Assembly: GCA_032124855.1 (NCBI GenBank)
Contig: JAQBCT010000165.1
Coordinates: forward strand, 1 to 5,733
Length of the DNA: 5,733 bases
DNA from: DATJGR01 sp032124855
Lineage (GTDB): Bacteria > Pseudomonadota > Gammaproteobacteria > Pseudomonadales > Azotimanducaceae
Direction of reading: 5' to 3'
Below are positions 1-5,733 of this stretch, piece after piece. The notes under the pieces are model-generated. The model saw only the letters and a program-made list of their open reading frames with translations. It did no database searches and was not told the origin of the DNA. The translations under genes were made by a program, and so were the position numbers. Every line of letters begins with the position of its first letter. Positions within the stretch are counted from its first letter, which is position 1.

Positions 1-402
1 GCATTGAAAGATCCCATCGGCGCCAATCTCGATCGCTACCAGATCATCAAGGGCTGGATGGACGCGAAGGGCGAGCTGCACGAGAAAGTCTACGATGTCG
101 TCTGGGGCGGCGATCGCAAACCGGGCAAGGGCGGCAAGCTGCCCCCGGTCGGCAACACCGTGGATGTGAAGGAAGCCACCTGGACGAACACCATCGGCGC
201 CACCGAGTTGATCAAGGTGTGGAAAGATCCCGACTTCGATCCGAAGCAGAAGGCGTTCTACTACGGCCGCGTCATCGAGATTCCGACGCCGCGCTGGACT
301 GCGTACGACGCGAAGAAATTCGGTCTGACGTTGCCGAAGGAAGTGCCGATGACTACGACCGAGCGCGCCTATACGTCGCCGATCTGGTACACGCCGAAGT
401 AG
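1..402 (+). CDS. DUF3604 domain protein, C-terminal fragment (5' end outside window)
   Basis: The frame is open from the first base, so the gene starts upstream; 133 residues and a TAG stop are visible. The fragment matches the conserved end of DUF3604 proteins as I know the family: GANLDRYQIIKGW (residues 7-19), EKVYDVVW (28-35), PVGNTVDV (49-56), TNTIGA (62-67), DPDFDP (76-81), FYYGRVIEIPTPRW (86-99) and the terminal ERAYTSPIWYTP (121-132). Family members are usually several hundred residues long and often exported, so most of the protein, including any signal peptide, lies outside the window. The biochemical function of DUF3604 is not established. The TTG at position 4 is an ordinary Leu codon, not a start. 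The gene converges on the DUF5916 gene and is separated from it by a REP-like palindrome. The family call is confident; no function is claimed. Confidence 0.93.
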   Translation, partial: ALKDPIGANLDRYQIIKGWMDAKGELHEKVYDVVWGGDRKPGKGGKLPPVGNTVDVKEATWTNTIGATELIKVWKDPDFDPKQKAFYYGRVIEIPTPRWTAYDAKKFGLTLPKEVPMTTTERAYTSPIWYTPK

Positions 403-418
403 GACGCCCGATTGGAGG

Positions 419-528
419 TTGTGGGAGGGGCTCTAGCTTGTAGGAGGGGCTTTAGCCCCGATCCTTGTATGTGAAGACTGCGGACAAAGATCGGGGCTAA
501 AGCCCCTCCTACAACTTCTCTCCCACAA
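419..528. repeat. REP-like palindrome 1 with flanking partial copies
   Basis: Positions 438-463 and 489-514 are perfect 26-bp inverted repeats with a 25-nt loop. The core reads TGTAGGAGGGGCTTTAGCCC (439-458), followed by CGATC. Each arm also contains a small internal palindrome (GGGGCTTTAGCCCC). Outside the main hairpin, TTGTGGGAG (419-427) pairs perfectly with CTCCCACAA (520-528). Positions 419-437 are a 17/19 direct copy of 438-456, so a truncated unit abuts the full one. The element fills the gap between two convergent genes, where such a hairpin could stop or stabilise both transcripts. It lacks a T-run, so it is not a textbook intrinsic terminator. REP-type elements of this size are known from many gammaproteobacteria, where they are mobilised by RAYT transposases; none is encoded here. 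Confidence 0.88.
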
Positions 529-535
529 GGTTCCC

Positions 536-2944
536 TCACGACCCGATCCGGTAACGGATCTTCACCACGAAGACGTTCGACAGCGGCTCGTCGTAGGCAT
601 CGTTGAACAGACTGCCGAAGTCGGAACCGCCCAGCGGCGCCACCTGATTGGACAGGCGCGTGTACACCACGAACAGATCCGAGAGCGGCGCCAGCTCCCA
701 GCGATAACGCAGCTGAAAGCTGATCTGTGATATCGAAAAGTCGTCTGTAGCGCCCGGCGGTTTGGGCGTGGGAATCAATGCGCCGGGATCGTCAGGCACC
801 AGATAGAAATCCTGCTCGCGCGCGCGGATGCCCACCCACTGCAGTGAGGCGCGCAGCTGCTGGCGCGCCGAGATGAAATACTCGATGCTGGCTTTGGGCT
901 GTATCTGTTTCGCAGAAAATGTCGTGAAATTCCGGCCCTGCTGATACACGAGCCAGCCGTCGCGGTCGAAGTACTCCACTTCGAATACGGCATTGAAGCG
1001 GTCGTTGGGGCGCCATTCGAGAGAGCTCAGCGCGCTGTAGGTATCGCCACCCAGATCCTCTTTGCGCCAGCCGCCACCGAATCCGTAGGCCCAGGCACCG
1101 CTGGCATCGGACTCCCATTCGACGGATGCATCGTATTTGTTGTCGACCTTGTAACTGCCATTGCCGAAGCTATCCAGGTCGTCGTAATGCTGTGGCAAAT
1201 AGGACGTCCGCCATGTCACCTTCGACAGATTGTGGAGCGTGGTTCGATTCGAGACGAATACCCCACCGCCCGTGAACTCATCATCACTGTTCTGCTGCAT
1301 GAAGCCGCGAATATCGAGTTCGTTGTCCCGCGCCCAGCTCATACCGGTGGTGGTGCGCGTATGCGACGAGCGAATGCGCAGATTATCAACCCGCTGCAGA
1401 TAGCCGAGATCGTTGATATCCAGATGCGAGTCGAAGTACTCGATACCAACCCGCTGTGTCACACCCTGGCGGAGGTTGTAGTCGAAATCGATGAACCCGC
1501 CGCGACCGGTCTGTTCGCCGGTGACGTCGGACATGAAAGTCTGCCCATCAATCTTCAGCTTGCCGCTCGGCGTGAGATAGTGAAAGTCGACGCCGTTTAC
1601 CAGTGCATCGTCTTCTGTCTTCTGCACGAGGGTCGACAGCACGCCAATGGCACGATAGGCGCCGCCGGCACTGTCTTCATACAACAGCCGCGCAATGCCG
1701 AAGTCGCGGCCATCCTGGTGCAGCGTAGTCGGCACGCCATTGATATCCGCCCTGTAGCTTTTTCCATCCTCCGATGCACCCAGCACCCCGTATCGCACGC
1801 TGCCCAACTGGCCGGTCGCCTTCACCGCACCATTCAGTTCCGTCAGCTGATACAGCTCCTGCGCCTGTACTTCGGTGCCCGGTTCCACGATAAATTCATC
1901 GGTGGGACCACCGATGCGTCGCGTATACACCATGGTGTACGGTGCGCCCCCGTTCCCTACGCCGCGATTGCGTGGCGAAGCGCGCGGGGTGGCCACGAAA
2001 ATCTCCTGACCTTCCAGAAAGAACAGTCGCTTCTCGGGATAGAAGGTCTCGGTGGCCGTGAGATTGACCACCACATCGTCGCTCTCCACCGTGCCGAAGT
2101 CTGGATTGAGCGTGGCCGTGAGTTGCAGATTGGACGACGGCCGCCAGAACAGATCGGCACCGGCCTTGTAGGGCGTTTCGCCATCGATCGCATCGTGCGT
2201 GACGGATGCGTAGGGATACAGGCTGTACTGCTGCACCGGGGCGACATCCGTCATTTCCACGCTCTGCAATGCGGAAATGAAACGCGGCTGCGTCTGTGGC
2301 AACGCGGGATAACCCCATCGCTGATCGAGATGAGCGACCTTGCGCGACATGTACAGGCCCATGTGACGAATCTCATCGGCCTGCGGCATCGACACGACGC
2401 TCCACGGCAGAAATATCTCGGCAGACCAGCCCGTTGGAGTGACGCTGGTCGCCCCGCGCCACGGTCCATCCCATTCGTTGGAATACTGCCGCTCGGGCAG
2501 CAGCGTGCCGTCCAGGTACGAGTCGCCCAGGCCGATCTCGAACCAATAACCGTAACGTCCCTCGCCCGACGTATCCAGCGTGAAGCTGAACGCATCACGG
2601 CTGACGTAGAAGGCATCACGTCCCGACAGGCGGCTGACGAGGGTGCCGGCTGGCTGCGTCATTTCCGCACCCACATACAGACCCCGACTGGTGTAGACGT
2701 AGCGAACGCGGGTGGCATACGGCGGTGTCGCCAACGTATCCGGCTCGAGCACATAGAACTGATCGAACGATTTGGCGCTTTGCCAGATAGGCTCATCGAG
2801 CTTGCCGTCGATTTTCATCGGCGGCTGTCCGGCCGGAAGCCGGGTGAATTCCACCACAGTTGCGGGCTCGCGACTCGGTTGCGCGCCGGCGAGCAATGGA
2901 AAGGCGATGCACGCGAGCGTGCAGAGGGTACGAAGGATATTCAT
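536..2944 (-). CDS. Secreted CBM9-like / DUF5916 outer-membrane-type protein
   Basis: This 802-residue protein begins with a signal peptide: MNILR, a hydrophobic stretch to about residue 20, and probable cleavage after AGA (19-21). A CBM9/DOMON-like beta-sandwich follows, opening with MKIDGKLDEPIWQSA (43-57) and running to about 232. The DUF5916 hallmark NPDFGTVESDD (280-290), with FYPEKRLFFLEG (301-312), comes next. The rest, to 802, is rich in alternating beta-strand patterns typical of an outer-membrane barrel, including FQLRYRWELAPLSDLFVVYTR (split across 743-763). The last strand ends RYRIGS, without the terminal aromatic common in barrel proteins. A role in binding or moving a substrate at the outer membrane is inferred; the family has no firm function. 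The gene starts 12 bp after the acyl-CoA dehydrogenase stop with no clear Shine-Dalgarno, which suggests operon expression with translational coupling. The intact signal peptide supports this ATG. Confidence 0.94.
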   Translation of the reverse strand: MNILRTLCTLACIAFPLLAGAQPSREPATVVEFTRLPAGQPPMKIDGKLDEPIWQSAKSFDQFYVLEPDTLATPPYATRVRYVYTSRGLYVGAEMTQPAGTLVSRLSGRDAFYVSRDAFSFTLDTSGEGRYGYWFEIGLGDSYLDGTLLPERQYSNEWDGPWRGATSVTPTGWSAEIFLPWSVVSMPQADEIRHMGLYMSRKVAHLDQRWGYPALPQTQPRFISALQSVEMTDVAPVQQYSLYPYASVTHDAIDGETPYKAGADLFWRPSSNLQLTATLNPDFGTVESDDVVVNLTATETFYPEKRLFFLEGQEIFVATPRASPRNRGVGNGGAPYTMVYTRRIGGPTDEFIVEPGTEVQAQELYQLTELNGAVKATGQLGSVRYGVLGASEDGKSYRADINGVPTTLHQDGRDFGIARLLYEDSAGGAYRAIGVLSTLVQKTEDDALVNGVDFHYLTPSGKLKIDGQTFMSDVTGEQTGRGGFIDFDYNLRQGVTQRVGIEYFDSHLDINDLGYLQRVDNLRIRSSHTRTTTGMSWARDNELDIRGFMQQNSDDEFTGGGVFVSNRTTLHNLSKVTWRTSYLPQHYDDLDSFGNGSYKVDNKYDASVEWESDASGAWAYGFGGGWRKEDLGGDTYSALSSLEWRPNDRFNAVFEVEYFDRDGWLVYQQGRNFTTFSAKQIQPKASIEYFISARQQLRASLQWVGIRAREQDFYLVPDDPGALIPTPKPPGATDDFSISQISFQLRYRWELAPLSDLFVVYTRLSNQVAPLGGSDFGSLFNDAYDEPLSNVFVVKIRYRIGS

Positions 2945-2956
2945 CAGGGGGTTTGG

Positions 2957-4138
2957 CTAATCCGGCAATCCCAATACGCGCTTGGCGATGATGTTGAGCT
3001 GCACCTCCGCCGTCCCGCCGGCAATGGTAGCAGCCTTCTGCCGCAACCACGTGCGCGTTGCGGACAACTCATCGGGCTCGAAGCCGTCGCCCTGCCAGCC
3101 GACGCCCAGGAATCCGAGCAGGGCCACGTGCAATTCACTGCGTTCCTTGGCCAGCACCGCACCGCTGAGCTTCACGGCGGATGATGCGAACCCCGGTGCG
3201 CGCGCCCGCGTTTCTTCAATCACCCGCCGCTGCGTGAGACGGTAAGCGTGCTGATTCATTTCGAGCTGCGTGATGCGCTGGCGTACCGCAGCATCGTCAA
3301 TGCGCCCCGCGCACTTGCCCACATAGCGCCGCGCAATGTCCACCACGGACACTTCGATCTCACGTCCCTGCGTACCCGAAATATTGATGCCGGCGTGCGT
3401 GGAGCGTTCGTACTGCAGCAGCCGCTTGCCCACAGTCCAACCCTGGTTTATCGGCCCAACGACATCATCATGGCGCACCAGCGCGTTCTCAAACAGCGTC
3501 TCACAGAACGGCGAATTGCCGCTGATCAGTCGAATCGGCCGCACACTCACGCCGCTCTGGCGCATATCGATCAGCATCAGGCTGATGCCGTCATGTTTCG
3601 GCAACGTTGGATCCGTGCGCACCAGGGTAAATATGTAGTCGCCCTCCGTGGCATCCGATGTCCAGATCTTGCGGCCGTTGACCACGTAGTGATCGCCGTC
3701 GAGAACCGCACGCGTGGAGAGATTCGCAAGATCGGATCCGGCGCCCGGTTCCGAGTAACCCATGCACCAGCCCCCTTCACCGCGGGCGATCCCGGGCAAC
3801 CAGCGCGATTTCTGATCTTCGGTGCCGTAATCGAGCAGCGTAGGTCCGATGTAGTTGACCCCGCGTCCGGTGAGGGGCGTGCGCGCATCGATGCGGCGTA
3901 GTTCTTCGAGCAGCACCAGATATTGTCCGGAATCGAGTTCGGCGCCACCGTACTGGCGCGGCCAGGTGGGCACGGTCCAGCCGCGCCCAGCCATGCGCTC
4001 GAGCCACAGCGCCACATCGTCCTGCAGCGCCACGTTGCTGGATCCCCAGGCAACCTGCCCGGCGCCGCGCGTGCCAGGCGGACAATTCTCGACAAGCCAC
4101 GCGCGCGTCTCCGCCCGAAAATCATCTATCTCATTCAC
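2957..4138 (-). CDS. Acyl-CoA dehydrogenase family protein
   Basis: This FAD-dependent flavoenzyme should oxidise an acyl-CoA to the 2,3-enoyl-CoA in the cytoplasm. From the GTG at 4138 it has 393 residues, a normal length for the family. The N-terminal helical domain runs to about 120. The middle beta domain carries the FAD/substrate motif GYSEPGAGSDL (127-137) and NGRKIWTS (154-161). The C-terminal helical domain follows, ending AGGTAEVQLNIIAKRVLGLP (373-392). The usual medium-chain catalytic Glu in YEGT is Gly here (AGGT). Glu244 in LLQYERS lies where isovaleryl-CoA and long-chain dehydrogenases place theirs, so it is the likely base. The GTG start is chosen because AGGGAG lies 7 nt upstream and NEIDDFRAETR is a normal family N-terminus. 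A longer frame to a TTG at 4234 would start inside a REP element. The enzyme resembles types used in branched-chain, steroid or other carboxylic acid breakdown, but its substrate cannot be assigned. Confidence 0.95.
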   Translation of the reverse strand: MNEIDDFRAETRAWLVENCPPGTRGAGQVAWGSSNVALQDDVALWLERMAGRGWTVPTWPRQYGGAELDSGQYLVLLEELRRIDARTPLTGRGVNYIGPTLLDYGTEDQKSRWLPGIARGEGGWCMGYSEPGAGSDLANLSTRAVLDGDHYVVNGRKIWTSDATEGDYIFTLVRTDPTLPKHDGISLMLIDMRQSGVSVRPIRLISGNSPFCETLFENALVRHDDVVGPINQGWTVGKRLLQYERSTHAGINISGTQGREIEVSVVDIARRYVGKCAGRIDDAAVRQRITQLEMNQHAYRLTQRRVIEETRARAPGFASSAVKLSGAVLAKERSELHVALLGFLGVGWQGDGFEPDELSATRTWLRQKAATIAGGTAEVQLNIIAKRVLGLPD

Positions 4139-4145
4139 GGCCGCA

Positions 4146-4151
4146 CTCCCT
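4146..4151 (-). promoter_or_regulatory. Ribosome binding site deciding the acyl-CoA dehydrogenase start
   Basis: On the minus strand this reads AGGGAG, 7 nt before the GTG at 4138-4136. The match and spacing are good for a Shine-Dalgarno site and favour the 393-residue protein over the 425-residue one that begins at a TTG in the REP loop. Confidence 0.75.
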
Positions 4152-4196
4152 GAGCAGCTGCGCACGGTGGGGGTGTCGCAAAGTCCGATCGAAACC

Positions 4197-4266
4197 TGCA
4201 GGAGGGGCTTCAGCCCCGATTGCCACTCATACAAAACAGTTGATCGGGGCTGAAGCCCCTCCTACA
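4197..4266. repeat. REP-like palindrome 2
   Basis: The arms at 4197-4220 and 4243-4266 are 24-bp inverted repeats with one mismatch (C4199 against A4264) around a 22-nt loop. The core TGYAGGAGGGGCTTCAGCCC matches palindrome 1 except at single positions; in the inner part, T in copy 1 is C here, and the opposite arm carries the compensating change. The element sits 58 bp upstream of the dehydrogenase GTG and 141 bp upstream of the AhpD-like ATG. Any dehydrogenase promoter must therefore lie either in those 58 bp or within or beyond the element, in which case the hairpin would be part of the mRNA leader. Confidence 0.88.
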
Positions 4267-4304
4267 CGGTGGCAACGCACTGCTGCGAAACCCGTTGAAG
4301 CCGC

Positions 4305-4332
4305 GTTGACGGGTAGCGAGCATAGCGTCAAC
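4305..4332. promoter_or_regulatory. Candidate operator: GTTGACG-N14-CGTCAAC inverted repeat
   Basis: GTTGACG (4305-4311) and its exact inverse CGTCAAC (4326-4332) are separated by 14 bp, placing their centres 21 bp (two helical turns) apart. A related direct copy, GTTGAAG, lies 11 bp upstream (4294-4300). The spacing suits a dimeric regulator in a divergent promoter region. However, a 7-bp repeat can arise by chance in a region this size, and no regulator gene is in the window. Confidence 0.3.
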
Positions 4333-4394
4333 CCCGGGCGACCGCACGATCCGAACTGGTTAACATGGGTCGCGTCGTCGGGAGCGATTGCAGC

Positions 4395-4400
4395 AGGGGA
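4395..4400 (+). promoter_or_regulatory. Ribosome binding site deciding the AhpD-like gene start
   Basis: AGGGGA lies 7 nt before the ATG at 4408. It supports starting the protein there rather than at upstream in-frame codons, whose translation would run through the REP element and lacks family-like sequence. Confidence 0.75.
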
Positions 4401-4407
4401 AATCGAA

Positions 4408-5001
4408 ATGACTCGCATCACCAAGCTCGAACCAGCCGCATGGGATGCGTCGCTGCGCACGATGACCCGTGCCGATGACGCCACCGCCCTCGAACAGGGC
4501 CTCATGCGCATATTCGCGCACCGTCCGGAACTCGCGAAGGGCCTGGCGGCGTTTGGCGGCGCGCTGAAGATTCATCGCACATTGCCGGACCGCCTCGTGG
4601 AACTGGTGCGATTGCGGGTCGCCTTCCACAACCAGTGCAGAAGCTGCATGGCCATTCGTTACTCGGATGCGGTCGCCGCCGGGGTTGACGAGTCGTTGGT
4701 ATGCGAGCTGGAACGGCCCGAACAGTCGGCCGATCTGTCGAGTGCAGAGAAGTCTGCGATCGGCTACGCCGATCTCTTTGCAACGAATCACCTCGCGATC
4801 AACGACGCGACATTTGCAGATCTGAAACAGCACTTCAGCGAAGCCGAAGTGGTCGAGCTGGGAATGACCATTGCATTCTTCATTGGCTTCGGCCGGCTGG
4901 CGGCGACGTGGCATATGGTGGAGGAGCTGCCGGCGCCGTTTCAGCAGACCGCTGCCGAACCCCTCACTCCGTGGGGTCAACCCGCCATCGTGGTGCGCTA
5001 G
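4408..5001 (+). CDS. Carboxymuconolactone decarboxylase / AhpD-like family protein
   Basis: From ATG 4408 this is a 197-residue, mostly helical protein without a signal peptide, near the usual length for AhpD-like proteins. The family core is at 61-90: DRLVELVRLRVA, then NQCRSCMAIRY with the redox pair Cys77 and Cys80. Glu65 sits 12 residues before Cys77, the same spacing as Glu118 to Cys130 in mycobacterial AhpD. The two AhpD histidines of the proton relay correspond here to Ser79 and Arg84. Catalysis may therefore differ from AhpD peroxidase-adaptor chemistry, and decarboxylase activity should not be assumed from the name. A second conserved stretch, VELGMTIAFFIGFGRL (149-164), is typical of the family C-terminal helix. 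The gene is divergent from the dehydrogenase and may share its regulation, which is an inference. Its TAG stop overlaps the stop of the convergent gene. Family assignment is confident; the reaction is unknown. Confidence 0.92.
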   Translation: MTRITKLEPAAWDASLRTMTRADDATALEQGLMRIFAHRPELAKGLAAFGGALKIHRTLPDRLVELVRLRVAFHNQCRSCMAIRYSDAVAAGVDESLVCELERPEQSADLSSAEKSAIGYADLFATNHLAINDATFADLKQHFSEAEVVELGMTIAFFIGFGRLAATWHMVEELPAPFQQTAAEPLTPWGQPAIVVR

Positions 5002-5733
5002 ACGCGAACCCACTCATCGAGCCGCGTGAGAAATTCCTCCACGCGATCCAGGTCGCGCAATGCAGCGATGAAGCCGGTCGTGTTCACCGCCGACTGCCCC
5101 GGCCGGATGCCGACATTGAGCTGCGCCGGATACCGCGGGAAATCTGTCATCAGCGTGCGCAGGCAGTGACATGCGCGCGGGTCGAGCACAAGACTCAGCA
5201 ACACCAGATTGTCCGATACATCTTCAAACTCGCCTTTTTCGATCAGCTCGAGCAGGTCGGGATCGCTCACGGCAGATTCGATCTCATCGAGCATCCAGCG
5301 TTTGCGCGCGAGCTGCTCACGCACCGAAGGCCTGCGCAATGCCGCGAGCAGCTGCTCACCCGCATGCCGCGGCAGTCGTTGCAGCACCTGCCAGCCCACC
5401 TGGAACAAGCGGACGACCCCCGGTACGGTTTCGAGTGATCCGTTGATTACCACGTCCCGCGGCTGATCACGCTGCGCATACGTCAGCATGTATTCCATGC
5501 CGAGATTGGCGCAGGCCAACGCTGCCTGTGCCGCCTCGTGTTGGGTGAATCGTCCCCCCTGGTACCAGCTGCCCGCCATCAACACATTTGCCAGAAATAC
5601 CACTTCGTTCAGGCGTTGGGAGAACGCGTGTGGATCCATGAGCTGCAACCGATCCAGCAACGATTGCAGTTCGCCCGATGTGGTGTGCTGTCTCTGCGGG
5701 GCGGTCAGACGCAGCTGATGAGGCTCGCCGACC
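4998..5733 (-). CDS. Uncharacterised protein, C-terminal part (5' end outside window)
   Basis: The frame is open from the right edge to a TAG at 5000-4998, giving 244 visible residues; the true start lies beyond the window. The in-frame TTG at 5660 and ATG at 5639 are not convincing starts, because frame-consistent sequence continues upstream. I do not recognise the family with confidence; the pattern FLANVLMAG (46-54) followed by an Ala-rich helix with CANLGMEYML (74-83) faintly recalls DUF6178-type proteins. The visible part looks soluble and helical, with acidic and Leu-rich stretches (MLDEIESAVSDPDLLELIEKG) and a Cys-His-Cys cluster, ACHCLRTL. No signal peptide or membrane span is visible in this part. 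Codon use resembles the neighbours, which supports a real gene. It converges on the AhpD-like gene with a 4-bp stop overlap. Confidence 0.8.
   Translation of the reverse strand, partial: VGEPHQLRLTAPQRQHTTSGELQSLLDRLQLMDPHAFSQRLNEVVFLANVLMAGSWYQGGRFTQHEAAQAALACANLGMEYMLTYAQRDQPRDVVINGSLETVPGVVRLFQVGWQVLQRLPRHAGEQLLAALRRPSVREQLARKRWMLDEIESAVSDPDLLELIEKGEFEDVSDNLVLLSLVLDPRACHCLRTLMTDFPRYPAQLNVGIRPGQSAVNTTGFIAALRDLDRVEEFLTRLDEWVRV

Larger units (their letters stand above)
4139..4407. other. Divergent intergenic region
   Basis: This 269-bp gap separates the minus-strand dehydrogenase from the plus-strand AhpD-like gene, so both promoters should be here. It holds a REP-like palindrome (4197-4266), a candidate inverted-repeat operator (4305-4332) and ribosome binding sites next to both starts. 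I could not identify a convincing -35/-10 pair for either gene. TTGAAG (4295) and TTGACG (4306) look like -35 elements, but neither has a good -10 at 16-18 bp. Open frames through this stretch are extensions of the two genes and carry no recognisable protein sequence. Confidence 0.7.

Noticed and set aside
438..514. Classical intrinsic terminator.
   Set aside because: The hairpin is strong, but no run of T follows on either strand and the loop is 25 nt; it fits a REP element better, though it may still act on transcript ends.
1187..3184. A 665-residue plus-strand open frame antisense to the DUF5916 gene and the end of the dehydrogenase gene.
   Set aside because: It runs across the boundary of two well-supported minus-strand genes, has His/Arg/Ile-rich composition without recognisable domains, and is what GC-rich codon bias produces on the opposite strand.
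3248..3901. A 217-residue plus-strand frame within the dehydrogenase gene.
   Set aside because: It is a shadow frame antisense to conserved dehydrogenase motifs, with no domain or ribosome binding site of its own.
4139..4234. A 32-residue N-terminal extension of the acyl-CoA dehydrogenase from TTG 4234.
   Set aside because: It starts inside the REP loop, encodes non-family sequence, and the GTG at 4138 has a good ribosome binding site.
4240..4407. A 56-residue N-terminal extension of the AhpD-like protein.
   Set aside because: It translates half of the REP palindrome and promoter DNA; ATG 4408 has AGGGGA at ideal spacing and gives a normal-length protein.
5346..5357. A perfect 12-bp palindrome, GAGCAGCTGCTC.
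   Set aside because: It lies inside a coding sequence encoding Glu-Gln-Leu-Leu, is built from common GC-rich codons, and similar words recur nearby by codon bias.
1..5733. Defence, mobile-element or CRISPR-type system.
   Set aside because: No transposase, integrase, nuclease, toxin-antitoxin pair or spaced direct repeats were seen; the genes are metabolic or envelope families.

Overview
The window looks like a chromosomal segment from a GC-rich proteobacterium. A gammaproteobacterium of the Xanthomonadales/Steroidobacterales/Nevskiales type is my best guess. The reasons are the strongly GC-biased third codon positions, the outer-membrane and periplasmic protein families present, and two REP-like palindromes with a TGTAGGAGGGGCTTYAGCCCCGAT core. 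The lineage is an inference from style and was not tested by a search.

Layout from left to right: (1) 1-402, plus strand, the C-terminal end of a DUF3604 protein. (2) 403-535, a convergent intergenic gap almost filled by a REP-like palindrome with partial outer copies. (3) 536-2944, minus strand, a secreted CBM9-like/DUF5916 beta-barrel-type protein of 802 residues. (4) 2957-4138, minus strand, an acyl-CoA dehydrogenase; it lies 12 bp upstream of gene 3 and is probably its operon partner. (5) 4139-4407, a divergent intergenic region holding a second REP-like palindrome and a weak candidate operator. (6) 4408-5001, plus strand, a carboxymuconolactone decarboxylase/AhpD-like protein. (7) 4998-5733, minus strand, the C-terminal 244 residues of an unrecognised protein that runs off the right edge. 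Its stop codon overlaps that of gene 6 in the palindrome CTAG.

How the genes might work together: the acyl-CoA dehydrogenase and the CBM9/DUF5916 protein are probably co-transcribed, and the AhpD-like gene is divergent from them. An acyl-CoA dehydrogenase, an AhpD-like protein, a DUF3604 protein and an envelope barrel would fit uptake and beta-oxidation-type breakdown of a hydrophobic or carboxylic substrate. The substrate cannot be read from this sequence, and no pathway is demonstrated. For two genes the longest reading frame is not the best gene model. The dehydrogenase most likely starts at GTG 4138 and the AhpD-like gene at ATG 4408, because both have good ribosome binding sites there and the longer versions begin inside the second REP element.

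I found no tRNA, rRNA, CRISPR array, transposase, phage gene or recognisable defence system. The most notable non-coding features are the two REP-like elements. I see no convincing evidence of an undescribed multi-gene system here.
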